Shown here piece after piece: positions 12,901-24,804 of a DNA stretch of 64,000 bases; position 1 is the stretch's first letter, and each line of letters begins with the position of its first letter. The notes under the pieces are model-generated. The model did not search any database. It saw only the letters and a program-made list of their open reading frames with translations, and had not been told where the DNA came from. A program made the translations under genes and the position numbers. This stretch comes from Agrocybe praecox (lineage: Eukaryota > Basidiomycota > Agaricomycetes > Agaricales > Agrocybaceae), in the NCBI GenBank assembly GCA_964017145.1, contig OZ024846.1:992001-1056000 (forward strand), in the 5' to 3' direction.

Positions 12901-13779
12901 TGGTAGTGTACGCATCTTCGTTAAAGGTAGCCTTTACGCCGAAAAGCTGTTCATTGACGGAGAATTGATCCCACGATGTGCTGCCTCCATTGGCGGAGGG
13001 ACCGAATGTGTCGTCATCGTTAAGCCCGCCTATGTGGTGGCTGATGTCTTCGGATGGGACCCAGGCTTGCAAATCGCGTGGTGCACCTGGTCCATTCTTC
13101 TTGCTGATATCCGTGTCGGTTCGGAAAGCTAGAAAGAATCAGAATGAGAAATAACGCAAAAGGATGAACATACTATCAGGCCTTGAATCTGCAGGACCCG
13201 ACGTGTACGACTCGATATTCGTTGATGCGATGAAGAGCAAGTCTTTCAGTGGTGCACCTGGGCTTGCTACGTCCTTGACATCTTTGAGAGAGACGCCACT
13301 GGCATCGCCTTCGCCTGTGGTTGAGGAAATAACACCCTCGTATCGTTGTCCAGTCTTTGCGACGAGAGTAATGGTAGTACCCTGCATGAGAACAACAATG
13401 AATGAATGCAGACACCATATTAAGGAAATAAACGTACGGTCAAGCCAGACAGAGCTTGCAGAACACGGTCACGGGGGGCAGCACTGGAGTTCGTGGACTG
13501 GGCGAGTGGTGGGAAGCTAGGCGGTGCTGCTGCTGCTGCTGGCGTCTGCTGAGGTTGTTGCTGGCGAGGACCGGTTGCATTTGTAGAAGAAAAGGTGGTG
13601 GAAGCACGAGCGCCTGTGCCCCATGCTGCTGTGCGCCTATTTGGAGGTTTGAATACGAGAAAGTAGCAGAAGAATGAGCAAGAAACGTACCTCACAGGTG
13701 TGGCTGCAGGAGTGGTTGCTGTCGGCTCTGCGGGACCCTTGCGATTAGCGGTCTTTGACTGACGAGCCGTAGTGGCCAT
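9930..13779 (-). CDS. PBP1: Ataxin-2 / Pbp1 homologue (SM-ATX, LsmAD, PAM2)
   Basis: RNA-binding stress-granule protein that binds poly(A)-binding protein and, in yeast and animals, affects polyadenylation, translation and TORC1. Fifteen exons (13779-13691, 13636-13438, 13381-13174, 13128-12827, 12760-12684, 12613-12358, 12269-12129, 12003-11227, 11152-11066, 11001-10881, 10808-10561, 10504-10402, 10316-10284, 10229-10095, 10039-9930) join exactly to 961 residues. The SM-ATX Lsm fold covers about 97-165 (TTITLVAKTGQRYEGVI). LsmAD follows at about 166-285, starting FRTDTDIS and ending EERGLQIDDSG. A long Ala/Thr-rich disordered region leads to a PAM2 motif (LNVNASSFRPN, near 675) for PABP MLLE binding. 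The C-terminus is Pro/Met/Gly-rich with a short polyglutamine run (about 10612-10640) and a QWPYSGKRYM segment. The start is the ATG before TTARQSK. Every splice phase agrees, so the model is strong. Confidence 0.92.
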
Positions 13780-15719
13780 TGAGAAATAGAAAAGAAAAGA
13801 ACAATGAAAGAAGAAGAGGCGTGCAGGTAGAAAAGAAGAGAAAGGTTGTCCAGACACCAGAAAACTATGCGAACAGGTCGCAAAAGAGGTCAATAACAAC
13901 AACCTAACTAGCTAGCTCATTACTTATCAACGCACGGACCCCGACCACCCCTTCCCACTCTCCCTGCCTCTCCCCTGCCGATTTCATTCTAGGCGCTAAT
14001 CGTTTTCTCCCTTTGTTCTCTTCTTAGACGCTAATAATCTTCTATTTTCTCTCCATCCACCACATTTACTACTAGAAGTCTCAACCGAGATGTACCCCAT
14101 TCCTGGGGTCCTGCCAACAAACCACTCAAAACACGGAGACTTCACTCAGCTCGTCGCTCGAGTCCTCGACATCACTTGATTGACACAGGAGTTTAACCAG
14201 TGTAAGAATCGAAATGCCCCCAAGGATTTAAGTCTGCGCTATGACGCCTAAAACCGACAAAATAATTATTTATCTCTCCTACTCCAGCAAAAACCTCCAT
14301 TCAAGATTCGTCAAGTTTAATTTTCACTCTGACGTCAATCTCTCCATTCCTTCAGGGCGAAACAATTCCATCCGACAATCATTGACGACCACGACATATC
14401 TCTCACGAGCTCTGGACTGCCCTGATTCCCCTACCTCGTCGAGGACTTCATAATAAAATACAACGAACATAGCTCAGATTGCCCTAGGAACCTGAACTCC
14501 ATTATCATTTTCCTTCTTCTCTACATCATGTTCTCGACTCTCCTTGAGCAGAATGACCCAAAGCGATGCTCATCCGGGTCTGTCGATATTGCTCCTTAAC
14601 ACTATTGATGTTCGGGCATCGCTCGGCATAGCCAAAAAGATGCGGAATCAACTCAGCCGTCTTCTGTGATTTGCCTTCTAGGTTCCCATACACGTTGCGC
14701 AATAAGCCAAACGTGCGCTACTTCCTGTCTACTAGTATGTGTTGCCCGGTCACTCTCGTTCTGCTAGCAATTCATGGGACTCCTGGACTTTTTCAAACTC
14801 TCTAATCGGATCTTTGTACTGTGTTGGGCCGTCCCAGTGACTTGAGCCAGACAGGAGATGCAAATGTCTACGTCTAGCTACAATGGATCTATCTTTTTTG
14901 ACGAAGCGCTGTTCAATCTTCACCTTGTCCGTTTTTTTTTTTGGTTACATTGTAATCTCCCAGTCGTCAAATACAATTTCTCTCGAGCATCAGTGTCCTA
15001 TCAGAGTCTTTGTCCCTCACATCAAATCACTCAACCAATGCGTACAAAAAGTATCACCTATAAACACCGAACAATCCGAACATTCAACTTGCGACATACG
15101 GTGACATACGGTGAAGCTCGACAATGGGACAGAAAACAGATCAGCACCTCATATCCTCAACACCACAAATCCACTTGTGTTACATCGAATACTCAAACGA
15201 CGAAATCCCCATCTATATCTGTCCACACAACAAACAGGAGGCGATCAGATACAAATACCCTCCCTGCGGTATGCTATTTGCGTTGCAACTTCAAACGGCC
15301 AGCGCTCTCAGGCTGTCTCGAAACACTAAATCGCAAATCAAGGAGAGAAATAGACACAACGGCGAAGATGACATATCTTGTTGCAAAACGCTCGAGCCTT
15401 GGGTTGAAATAACAACAACCAACGGTCATAGTATGGTACTAATATCGATATCAACTTTCAAGGAAGAAAAATAAAGCCGTAGGGACTCGAGGTGCAGTTC
15501 GCGTCTATCAGCTCCTCAGTCCACAATTTACAATTTCAAAGGGGACAGTTGGGTTCCTTTGCAACATTATAGAACAGTAAGTACCTCTCAATCACATGTT
15601 TGACGGTCAACAACCTCTCAACGTGAAGTTTGAAGGATCAAGCTTGCATACGAATAACTTGCAAAGGGGAGATCTCGAGTAAGAAGGTTCAAGGCACAGA
15701 AAATCTAATTGGCTGACAG
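13780..15719. other. Intergenic region upstream of PBP1
   Basis: Nearly 2 kb with no convincing gene. It holds the PBP1 promoter and 5' UTR (pyrimidine-rich on the minus strand just above the ATG). A short minus-strand stretch at 14526-14717 reads like protein (LLRNVYGNLEGKSQ) but has no start, no in-phase partner exon and no family I recognise; it may be a gene relic. Confidence 0.5.
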
Positions 15720-16070
15720 AAATCATCAGACGAGACACCATATTCCGTGAATCATGCATGTTTCTAACGGGAGTATGGTGGAACGGTTATCAGTGTAGCG
15801 TGCCCTGGCCCATGCGACAGCGTGGGACAAATGAATTCGCAGACCTCTCTGGTTCGAACCGCTGTGCTCCCAAAAAACCAAACAATTTATCCTTCGGGTG
15901 CAATTGAAGTCGAAGTCTGACTATACGGCCCTGAGACCTGATGCGTCCAGGGCCCAGACATGCCACATGATTAACGACCAATTGCACACGAAGAAGGGTT
16001 GAGCACTGTCCTCTCTGGCTCTCATCAAGGAGAAAGGGACGGCTGCTCCCCTTTTGTTCCGTTTATCAAA
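15720..16070 (+). mobile_element. tRNA-derived SINE, copy 1
   Basis: One of four related ~330-370 bp elements in the window. An RNA polymerase III A box (TGGTGGAACGG, 15776-15786) and B box (GGTTCGAACC, 15851-15860) lie in a tRNA-like head running from GGGAGTATGG to TGCTCCC, whose ends can pair as an acceptor stem. A unique body follows, ending near CCCCTTTTGTTCCG with a TTTT run. This copy lacks the CTAAGC...GCTTAG hairpin seen in the other three and has a substituted stretch there. About 45 bases upstream of the tRNA-like head are also shared, so the 5' border is approximate. It sits about 240 bp past the 3' end of the first CVNH gene, in opposite orientation. Confidence 0.75.
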
Positions 16071-16308
16071 AACTATTAGTTTGTTTTACTAATAAGCGTC
16101 TATGTGGTTTTATTTCACGGTAAAGTACTGATGAAAATATTGAGGGTGAAAACCTCTCTTTCGCGTCTGTTCGTTCCTAAGTGGAGCAGGTGAGTCTCAG
16201 TTAAGGAAGTGATTTCGTATTCATAAACCGTACAATATCAACAGAAGAGAAAATCAAAGTAAATAGACGAAAAAGTGAGGGGAAAGAGCTCTTCTGCTAT
16301 ATTATAGT

Positions 16309-17833
16309 TCATGCAGCTTCGGCTTGGTCGATGTGTAGAACTTGCTTCGCCGCGGCGGCAACCTCAGCAAGGATGCCGCGTCCCTGTGCCTGTTCAACGA
16401 CAAGAGGAGGGCTTTGTGGAGGTGATGTTATGACATGGACACCGTGTCCGTTACCATTGGCAAAGTATCCGTTGGAAGAGTACTCTCCTGCGGATGCGTA
16501 TCCACCAGTTGCGTATCCACCGGCTGCGTATCCACCGGCTGCGTATCCGCCACCTGCGTAACCAGAGAATCCATAGCCACCTTGACCAAAGAGGCGTAAG
16601 GACTCTGCAGCAGTGATAGACGCGCTCGCACTGGCTTGACCAGCGACATCCATGACCAGGGTCTCCATCTGGGACTGGACGTGGCTCATCGCGGAGGCGG
16701 TGATGATAGCGATAGCTGACTCCATGGCAATCGTGAGCTGCTTGTGCATCTCGGTGGTGACATGCTCAACAGTCGTCTCGGCGATTCTGACAAGCGTCTC
16801 TTGCATAACTGGGTGCTTCGCAAAGACGCTGAGGTCGGGCTCAGCAATGACCTTGAACTTCATCCAGGGCACTTCGCTCAGCATCACTCCAAGCTTCCTG
16901 TTCAGCTCCATGATGATAACGACACCGTCAGAGTTGCGTAGGCGGGTGCGGAGGTCGAGGTGTGCGACGTGCTCGGTGGCTCCAACTTTGAATTTGACGA
17001 CGAGGATGAAGCCCTCAAGATGGAAAGAGACGACGTGCTTGGTGAACCCGGATTGGTCCCATTCGAGACGACCATCGACGAAGCCAATGATCGTGTCTAG
17101 GTCAATGGATGATTGAACGTAGGTACCATCCAGTCGCTGGCACTCGAGGTACAGAACGTGACCCTTGAGTACCAAGTTCCTGCAAGTGGCCTCGATCAAG
17201 AGCAGCTTGCTGGTACTATAGGAAAACTCGTTAGTTTATACACTTCAGACGCTATAAAGACGACAAACTTACGTCCTGAATTTGGAAGAATGGAAAGTAG
17301 AGGAGGAAGACGAGGAAGACGTGGTTTTGATCACGGAGGACGACGATTGAACACTGGTGGCTGCTGAAGAAGCCGAGATGGAGGAAAACATGCTACTAGC
17401 GCTAGCAGCAGACGCGGTGCTAGCTGTCGAGTCAGCATGGATTAAGGGAGGCGCGGTCAACTTCACACTGTATAAAACGTCGGTCAAATAATCAGATTTA
17501 GAACCAGAAATCTACTCACCTCTGAACTGGTATGGGTTCGAGCACACCATCGGTATTTCGGACATGGGCATTAAGGTCGAGCTTGCTTTCGATAAGGTTG
17601 CCGTCGTGGCCCTTGAGTTTGGCGCTCAAGAGACCTTGAGCATTGACGGCGACATCAACTGCATGGTGACTGAAGCCTTTTCCTCCCCAGGCAAGATGGC
17701 CGTCCTTGTTCCCAATATAATCGTTGAGGGAGATGGAAGAATGTGTACTGTGCTTTCCGTCCGCCTTCTTGCATTGGGCAGAGAGAACGCCCTTCGCAAT
17801 GGTGATTTTTTCGCAGGTTTCTGACAAAGACAT
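16309..17833 (-). CDS. Double-CVNH protein with helical core and Gly/Tyr tail, paralogue 1
   Basis: Predicted cytosolic lectin-like protein of unknown function. Exons 17833-17520, 17467-17273 and 17215-16309 join to 471 residues. Residues 1-103 form a CVNH domain (ETCEKITIAKGVLSAQC, SISLNDYIGNKDG, KLDLNAHVRNTDGVLEP). A Ser-rich linker with SASSMFSSISASS spans about 110-170. A second CVNH-like domain (EATCRNLVLKGHVLYLEC, SSIDLDTIIGFVDGRLEW, LDLRTRLRNSDG) covers about 175-275. A predicted helical segment follows, starting LSEVPWMKFKVIAEPDLSVF. Next come GGYAAGGYA-type repeats, a Pro/Ser patch and a terminal helix (AAAAKQVLHIDQAEAA). Each CVNH unit keeps only the first of the two cyanovirin-type Cys pairs. 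There is no signal peptide. CVNH domains bind mannose glycans in other organisms; here binding is inferred only. The 5' flank is shared with paralogue 4. Confidence 0.88.
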
Positions 17834-19299
17834 CCTGAAGCGTGTTATCGAGTGTACTGTTGGAGGGAGAACTGATAGTCCAAGGTATGAAAGACCGAGT
17901 TGGGAGTTGGAGTTGACAGTAACATTCAGTCCACGTTATAAGTAGAATTTTCTGCCAGTATATCTGCTAGTTGCGAGCCATCTAGATTCCCAATCATAGA
18001 AGAAAGCCATCGGAAAACACAGCAGCCCGATAGGAGGAAACACGCTTAATTGTTGCTTGCCGTGCAACTGTAACGGGGATAAATCGCGACCGCGCCAGTG
18101 AAGAGTCTCCCGTCAGATTCATTTATGTGATTAATGCCCCACAAACAAATAGAATAACGGAAAACATGGGCTATTTATGCCAAAAGCCTGAGTGAGCTTC
18201 TATTAGTATCAGATGTTCACAACTGAAGCATATTTGATTGACGTACGCAGCTGTAAGTCTGGTCCTACCAGCCAATCGTCAGCAATTTAAACTCAATGTG
18301 AATACCGAATGCCACTGTCACGCACCGAGTACCCCAAAATCGTGAGGTACTTGGGTCCTAAACCAGAAGCATTGGTGCCGAGTAATTGAACATACATATA
18401 GGCCAATACATATATTCCGAGCAAAGAATAATTATGCCGTATGTTCAGCGTCAATGAAGCGCCTGAAAGTTGAAAGAACGTCTTTGATAAAGTTGCATGG
18501 ATGAATAACATGCATTATGGCCTCAGGATCATATCGTAGGTATACGTTTATAACCGTTTAAATATCTTGAGAGGAGGGAATATGAGTGAGAGACGTGATA
18601 GGGGACGAGGAGAATGAGTGGAAGAAGCACGACTCGGAGAATCACATTTCGGCATTGCGGTTTATTTTTGAAATTCTCACGGTTTTTATTACTTTGACAT
18701 TGCTTTGACATCCGTCGTTGGTTTTTCACCGGAGACAAACAACTTAATTAAGGACCAGTGGATAGTCTGACCAGAATACTGTGAGAGTGTGCCGGTACAC
18801 TTACATTGATCGTCGACACCGATACAATGGATCTGACTCGGTCCTCAAATTCCAAAATTCTGTGTGCGTATAAAATATGTTCAGACCCTTGCAACAACCT
18901 TGGAAGGTAACAGCCACGGATTCAATTATAGGATCGAGGAGAACGGCATAATGCTACACCGACGGTTCAACTGTCTCGATGTTATCGGTCGATTCCAGTA
19001 TCAAGATTCCATCAAGTGTTCAGAATGCGTTGTTCAACTTTAGTAATAAGCCAATAATAAGATACTCATGTTAGTTACATTGCAGGGTTGAATCCCTTGG
19101 AGATTTGCACTAGTTGATTTTTATAAACTATAAGTATAACTTGCAACGGTATTGGGTAGAACATGTATAAATATTCACCTGGGCAAAGCATCGTCTCAAC
19201 TTCAAGGAGCTTGAAGGAAGAAACAAAAGAACGAAATTGGGACGGACCCAAAAGATTTACTGGCATGAAGTTTAGACTCAAGCTAGCAAAATTAATCAC
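17834..19299. other. 5' flank of CVNH paralogue 1 and intergenic DNA
   Basis: The first ~350-450 bases are alignable with the 5' flank of CVNH paralogue 4 (32119-32600): CATCTAGAT, CCAATCATAGA, a GGAGGAAACA-like patch, a CGCGACCG-like patch and TTTGATTGAC occur in the same order. A TATA-like TTATAAGTAG (reading toward the gene as CTACTTATAA) lies near 17938. I see no gene in the remainder. Confidence 0.55.
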
Positions 19300-19645
19300 A
19301 AATGAGGCGGTATATTTTGTGAATCATACGGGAGTATGGTGGAACGGTTATCAGTGTAGCGTGCCCTGGCCCATGCGAAAGTGTGGGACAAATGAATTCG
19401 CAGACCTCTCTGGTTCGAACCGCTGTGTTCCCAAAAAACCAAACAATTTATCCTTCTGGTGCAATTGAAGTCGAGGTTTGACTGTAAGGCCTTGAGACCC
19501 TAAGCGACGGCTTAGAGATGCGTCCAGGCAAGCCAGACGAAAGACCAACAATTGGGCTTCGAAGAAGGGTTGAGCTCTGTCCTATTTCTGGCCTCGTCAG
19601 AGAGAAAGGGACAGGTGCTTCCCCTTTTGTTCTGTTTCTCAAAGA
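19300..19645 (+). mobile_element. tRNA-derived SINE, copy 2
   Basis: Full-length relative of copy 1. A box TGGTGGAACGG at 19337-19347, B box GGTTCGAACC at 19412-19421. A perfect 6-bp stem hairpin CTAAGC-GACG-GCTTAG lies at 19500-19515, and the 3' end is CCCCTTTTGTTCTG. A 13-base piece just upstream of the tRNA-like head that is present in the other copies is missing here. It is the only copy not next to the 3' end of a CVNH gene. Confidence 0.75.
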
Positions 19646-20661
19646 TTATTATTTCTGAGCGCTCTTTATTTTACTTGTTACGCACATATTGGTGCTTTTG
19701 CTGTCTGTTTTTCTCTCTTTCTATTCACTAATTTTGTTTCTGCTGTGGAATAATTGTAAAGTCCGCGTTGTTATTAGGTCCTCTTTCTGTTATCTCAGCA
19801 TTGTTCTGAGTTCATTCAGCAATGTATACTACAGGATCCTACAAGTTTGATAGTGCACTTTCATATCGTGACCTGTGTTGGAGCGAACCATTTATCAATG
19901 TTAAAATAGACACACGCTGCTCCATGAAGCGTTTTAAGTGCCTTTTTTTCATTTTCTTCTCGATTACCAAAAGATGAGTTTCGCGCTTCTGAGCCAACAC
20001 AAACACATTGTTGCATACGACAGCTGCAACGAGCCTGATGGTGGTCCCGTATCGAGTAATTTAGAGGAGACACAGACCGATGAAATGATATGAGCTCTGC
20101 GCTTCATCGAATAACCGCCTTTTGTTTCTTCTTCACATATTTAACTCGTATTTAAGCGCCCGCGTTAGCATGATGCAAATTGATTGGAGGATTCGGATAT
20201 AATAGATGCCTCTGAGGAAAAGTACTCTGCTACATTGTGTGTGTTTTAGATCTTCGAGTTACAACTGAGAAAGAAGTATAATAAAATATTAATTCTTTTT
20301 CTTTCGAGGGCTGACTAGGATGGAGACAAGCTTCTCGGAGCGTCATCGCATGCAATTATGATTCAAGTTTGTTTTCTCAGTTCTCTACTCTTGGGTCTTG
20401 GATTCCAAATGGATTGAATAGAAAGAAAAAACGTAAGCCTTTTTGACAGAAAAGGTGACTTCTACTATGACGAAGGGAAAGAAATTAACAAAAATAGAAA
20501 CAAAGTACAGATTTTCGTTGATCAATCGTCTGATAACATGAAGTGTCCATGCATGAAATGATGTATGAGAGAATGGAAGGTATATATCATGCCGTCTTCG
20601 AAACACGAGCTGTACATGATGTATGTACGTCATTAAGTGTAACAATGTTATGTCGTTTAAT
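19646..20661. other. Intergenic region, SINE 2 to PP2A 3' end
   Basis: About 1 kb, T-rich near the SINE. I see no supported coding exon, RNA gene or repeat beyond the probable PP2A 3' UTR on the right. Confidence 0.5.
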
Positions 20662-22078
20662 TCACTGGTCACGGTAACATTATTTCGTATATCTTGGACC
20701 GACAGAACCAGAAGAGAGCGTACCAGGAAGTAATCAGGTACACGCCGCGATACAAGAGGCTCCCCGGCCCGCGGGGCAGGATCGAATTGTAGGCTACAAA
20801 GATAGGCCATGTTAGAAATGATGGCTCGGAACAAAGAAGAGAGCGAAATCAGACGAACAAGCTATAAGATAATTTTTCGTCTATTTCCATGATTGCGGCC
20901 TGGTTTCCGCATCGATAGCAATAGTTTGGTGCACTAAAGATTGTAACAACATTTCTATCTTGACCCCAGCTATAACCTAAAACGTAATCCAGAAAAATCA
21001 GGGGTCATCTCGCTGCATACAACGAGGAATCTCTTACCCTCCATAACCAACTGATGCGCTCGAGCAACAAGAGTAAGTCCGTTATTATGATTAAATGCTT
21101 CTGAGATATCTTGACCGAAGGTATATCCTGCACCACGGGGGGATATTCCCCATCCGCAACGGTCGTCGGGGTCTGACCATAACAAATCACACATGGGTCC
21201 TTCGTGGGGTACTTCTTGTACTCGATCGATGGACCGGACGTGGTCGAGAGTGTCAATAGATGGAGAGAGACCTCCATGCAAACAGAATATCTGAAGATAA
21301 GTATCAATAAAACATCCAGAAATCAGGGCGTCAGTGGGTGAGCGCTCAGGAACACATTTGTCACGCGACAGTCCATATTGTCGTCTATGAGGCTATCTTA
21401 AGCATATTAGGATATTGGATACGTACTTGGTTATCAATGAGGGCGGTGAGAGGGAGGAAGTCAAAGAGATCTGTGAAGAATCGCCATACGTTGGCGTTGC
21501 CGTATTTTCGGAGACATTCATCGTAGAAGCCGTACACTTGCGTGATTTGTCGCGACTCGTGATTCCCGCGAAGGATAGTGACCCGGTCTCGATAACGGAG
21601 CTTCATTGCAACTAGCAATGTTACAGTTTCCACTGAGTAGTAGCCTCTATCGACGTAGTCTCCCATGAATAGATAATTGGTGTCTGGGGAGTTTCCTCCG
21701 ATTCGGAAAAGCTCTGAGAGATCGTGCTGATGGCGGTAGGAAGAAATACAAGTAGCAGGAACATTGGCTACCGGTCAGCAAGAAGGAAAAGAGAATCAAA
21801 TAAAGCATCGGAACGCACGAATTGGCCATGAATATCTCCACAGACCGTCACTGGACACCTCACAGGCTGCACGTTTGATTCCTCCATCAAAATTTCCCGG
21901 GTCTATTTCACATTTCCCACAGATATTAGAACATTATAGCCTGGACGATGGGCGCAGCAAGGAGGTCTGGGGTAAACCCTTATCCACGTACCTTGTCGCA
22001 GAGTTTTTTGACATCGACCTCTGAGAGCTGCTTGCACTGACTGAGCTGTTCGATCCAGCCATCGATTTCGTGTTCCAT
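20662..22078 (-). CDS. Serine/threonine phosphatase PP2A catalytic subunit
   Basis: Catalytic C subunit of PP2A, forming trimers with scaffold A and regulatory B subunits. Exons 22078-21992, 21902-21819, 21726-21427, 21290-21038, 20976-20859, 20793-20724 and a stop-only exon 20664-20662 join to 304 residues, close to the usual ~309. Signature motifs are all present: [47 protein letters not shown] and [12 protein letters not shown]. The C-terminus is the invariant RRVPDYFL, whose Leu is carboxymethylated in known PP2A. An intron (20723-20665) appears to separate that Leu codon from the TGA. Without it the protein would carry a tail that blocks methylation. One donor (20858, GTTCGT) is weak but gives the expected YSFLQFDPAP. 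The start is the ATG of [11 protein letters not shown]. The PP2A rather than PP4/PP6 assignment rests on [16 protein letters not shown] and the DYFL end. Confidence 0.93.
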
Positions 22079-22295
22079 GCGTATAATGGTGTTTCTAGTG
22101 TTTTGAGAGCCCCAAAGTGTTGATTGTTGAAAGGAAAGGCAGGAGGAGTGATATGACTGTTCTACCCTTGTCAATCACAAATCACGACTGTCACGCAGTC
22201 ACATCTCTTCATCCGTAGAATTATTCAAAGACTCGCGACGACGCGTCCTCACTCAGAACGTCCATACTACTCTTTTTATCTCCTTCATCATTGCC
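22079..22295. promoter_or_regulatory. Divergent promoter shared by PP2A-C and CCT5
   Basis: Only 217 bases separate the two start codons, so both promoters and both 5' UTRs must lie here. Pyrimidine-rich tracts face the CCT5 start, and there is no clear TATA box. Two housekeeping genes sharing such a short head-to-head spacer suggests coordinated basal expression; this is inference. Confidence 0.6.
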
Positions 22296-24540
22296 ATGAA
22301 CGTCGACCCAAACTCTGCGGTCTACACAACCGATGAGGTACGATATATCGTTTGATGCTCAGACCGTGTCTTATTTCCGTACAGTACGGAAGACCCTTTA
22401 TTATCTTGCGAGAACAAGCAAGGAAAACGAGAACACATGGTGTAGAGGCCATCAAGGTCTGATTCCATAACACATCGTGCATCTTCATAATTTAACGGCT
22501 GTTTATCAGTCCCATATTCTTGCTGCTCGCACGGTAGCCAACATCATCCGAACATCTCTTGGACCTCGAGGTACGCAGATCGTTGATTTGGACCTGTGAA
22601 GTGTATTGAAAGTATTCTTCAATCTTAGGACTCGATAAAATTCTCATTTCCCCAGATGGAGAGATCACTGTGACCAACGATGGCGCTACCATTCTAGGGC
22701 AGATGGAAGTCGAACATCAAATCGCTAAACTGCTTGTACAACTCTCAAAAAGTCAAGACGACGAGATCGGTGATGGAACAACAGGTGTTGTCGGTGCGTA
22801 CAAAGCGTATGACGCACCAAATTGCTTTCTAACTTCGACAAACAGTCCTCGCTGGTGCCCTTCTTGAGCAAAGTGAAGCTCTTCTTGACCGCGGCATTCA
22901 CCCTATCCGAATCGCAGATGGCTTTGACAAGGCTTGCGCCGTTGCTATCGAAGAACTAAACCGCATCTCAGACCGGGTCGAATTCTCCCTTGATGATACT
23001 GAAAACCTCCTAAAAACTGCAAAAACAAGTTTAGGCAGCAAGATGTTTGTTCCACACTTTTGCATCCTGTCAGTAATACCAATTGATCGTGTTTTGCTAG
23101 TGTCTCAAAAGAACACACTCAATTTGCTCAAATCGCTGTAGATGCTGTGTTGGCTGTCGCTGATCTTGAACGTCGCGATGTTCCCTTTGATATGATTAAG
23201 GTCGATGGAAAGGTTGGTGGGTCTCTTGGCGACACTACACTCATTCGAGGTGTCCTTCTCGACAAAGATATGTCGCATCCGCAAATGCCCCGCGTCGTGA
23301 AAGATGCTCGTCTCGCCATTCTCACATGTCCATTTGAACCTCCCCGCCCCAAGACCAAACATAAGCTGGACATCACCAGTGTCGAGGAATTCAAGAAACT
23401 GAGAGATTATGAGAAGGAAAAGTTCGCTGATATGATCAAGCGCGTCAAGGACACCGGAGCTAACCTGGTCATCTGCCAATGGGGTTTCGATGACGAAGCA
23501 AACCATTTGCTTATGCAAAATGGGCTTCCTGCTGTTCGATGGGTCGGTGGTCCTGAGATTGAGGTTTGTTGTTTAAAAACTCGATTTTACCCTGATTGTG
23601 CTCATCCCCTTCAAAGTTGATTGCTATTGCTACTCAAGGAAGAATCGTCCCCAGATTCGAGGATCTCACCGAGGCAAAACTCGGAAAGGCCGGAATTGTG
23701 CGAGAGGTCTCATTTGGCACGACCCGAGACAAGATGCTTGTTATTGAGGAGTGCGCGAACACTCGGGCGGTTACTATCTTCGTACGCGGAAGCAACAAAA
23801 TGGTCGGATCATTCATCTTCAGCATTATCACCCCTCTAATTCTTGTTTGCCTCCGAGATAGATTGTCGATGAGGCCAAACGTGCTTTGCACGATGCTCTT
23901 TGCGCCGTCCGAAATTTGGTTGTGGATAACCGAGTGGTCTACGGAGGCGGTTCAGCAGATATTAGCTGCGCAATTGCAGTTTCAAAAGCCGCAGATGAGG
24001 TATTTTAGCTTAGTGTATAATCCCGACTCTTGATTTTACTAATATGTTTTTTTAGATCCCTTCGATCGAGCAGTATGCCATGCGCGCCTTTGCTTCCGCT
24101 TTAGACGCAGTTCCCTTGGCGCTTGCTGAGAACAGTGGTCTGTCGCCCATTGAGACTCTCACTGAGGTTCGCAGTCGGCAAGTAAACGAAAATAACTCGA
24201 GACTCGGAATCGATTGCAATAACCGAGGAGAGAATGGTGCGCATTTTTTAATTTAAAAAAAAAAATAATGGCATCTTACACCTTTTTTTCTCAGACATGA
24301 AAAAGCAATTCGTATACGATCCCCTTATTTCTAAGAGACAGCAATATTTATTGGCTACTCAGGCAAGTCGTCAAATTGTGACCTTTGATGTCCTAGGCTA
24401 ACGTTCAATCTTAACTCTATAGCTCGTCCGCGCTGTGCTCAAGATCGGTATGTGTATTCTGTCGCTTATTGATTATCAACGCCATTGTCTAATTTCTCTC
24501 TCTAGATGACGTTATCACAGCTGGCCAAGCAGACGAGTAG
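22296..24540 (+). CDS. CCT5: Chaperonin TRiC/CCT subunit epsilon
   Basis: Epsilon subunit of the cytosolic group II chaperonin that folds actin, tubulin and WD-repeat proteins. Twelve exons (22296-22337, 22385-22456, 22510-22570, 22629-22793, 22846-23044, 23101-23563, 23617-23802, 23862-23999, 24056-24236, 24295-24362, 24423-24447, 24506-24540) join to 544 residues, the normal length. Family motifs include [23 protein letters not shown] (ATP site) and the VVYGGGSAD region. The epsilon type is shown by [33 protein letters not shown] and [10 protein letters not shown]. The intron at 24363-24422 has a GC donor (CAG before GCAAGT) with a normal AG acceptor. The donor at 23045 (GTTTGT) gives the expected LGSKIVSKEH. 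It is divergent from PP2A-C. The assignment is firm. Confidence 0.95.
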
Positions 24541-24804
24541 AGTTACCAGATGTACTAGAAATTATAATTCAAGGAATAATGATGAAACCTCGCTTTCCAA
24601 ATGCGTGTTGTTCAGGTCTATTCCAAGCTGCTACAAGGTCTTTTTCTTTCTTTTTAATGTGTGAATCATGATTATTTTCATAGATGATGAGCTACATAAA
24701 AAATATCCAATATCATTTCGAAGAATAAGGAAGGTACTACAATACTTGAGAAGGTAAGTTAATAAGTTATGCTAGATTTACATTGACGGTGCGGCAGTTC
24801 ATGC

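Noticed and set aside
14526..14717. Protein-like minus-strand stretch (LLRNVYGNLEGKSQ)
   Set aside because: No start codon, the upstream stretch ends in a stop, and the only possible intron does not keep phase; at most a gene relic.
14858..15474. Plus-strand open frames up to 184 codons upstream of SINE 1
   Set aside because: Biased composition, overlapping frames of similar length, and no recognisable motif; likely chance.
15720..15870. Functional tRNA gene
   Set aside because: A and B boxes and a pairing acceptor stem are present, but the head is ~103 bases long, it recurs four times with a common ~200-base body, and no clear anticodon arm is seen; a SINE explains it better.
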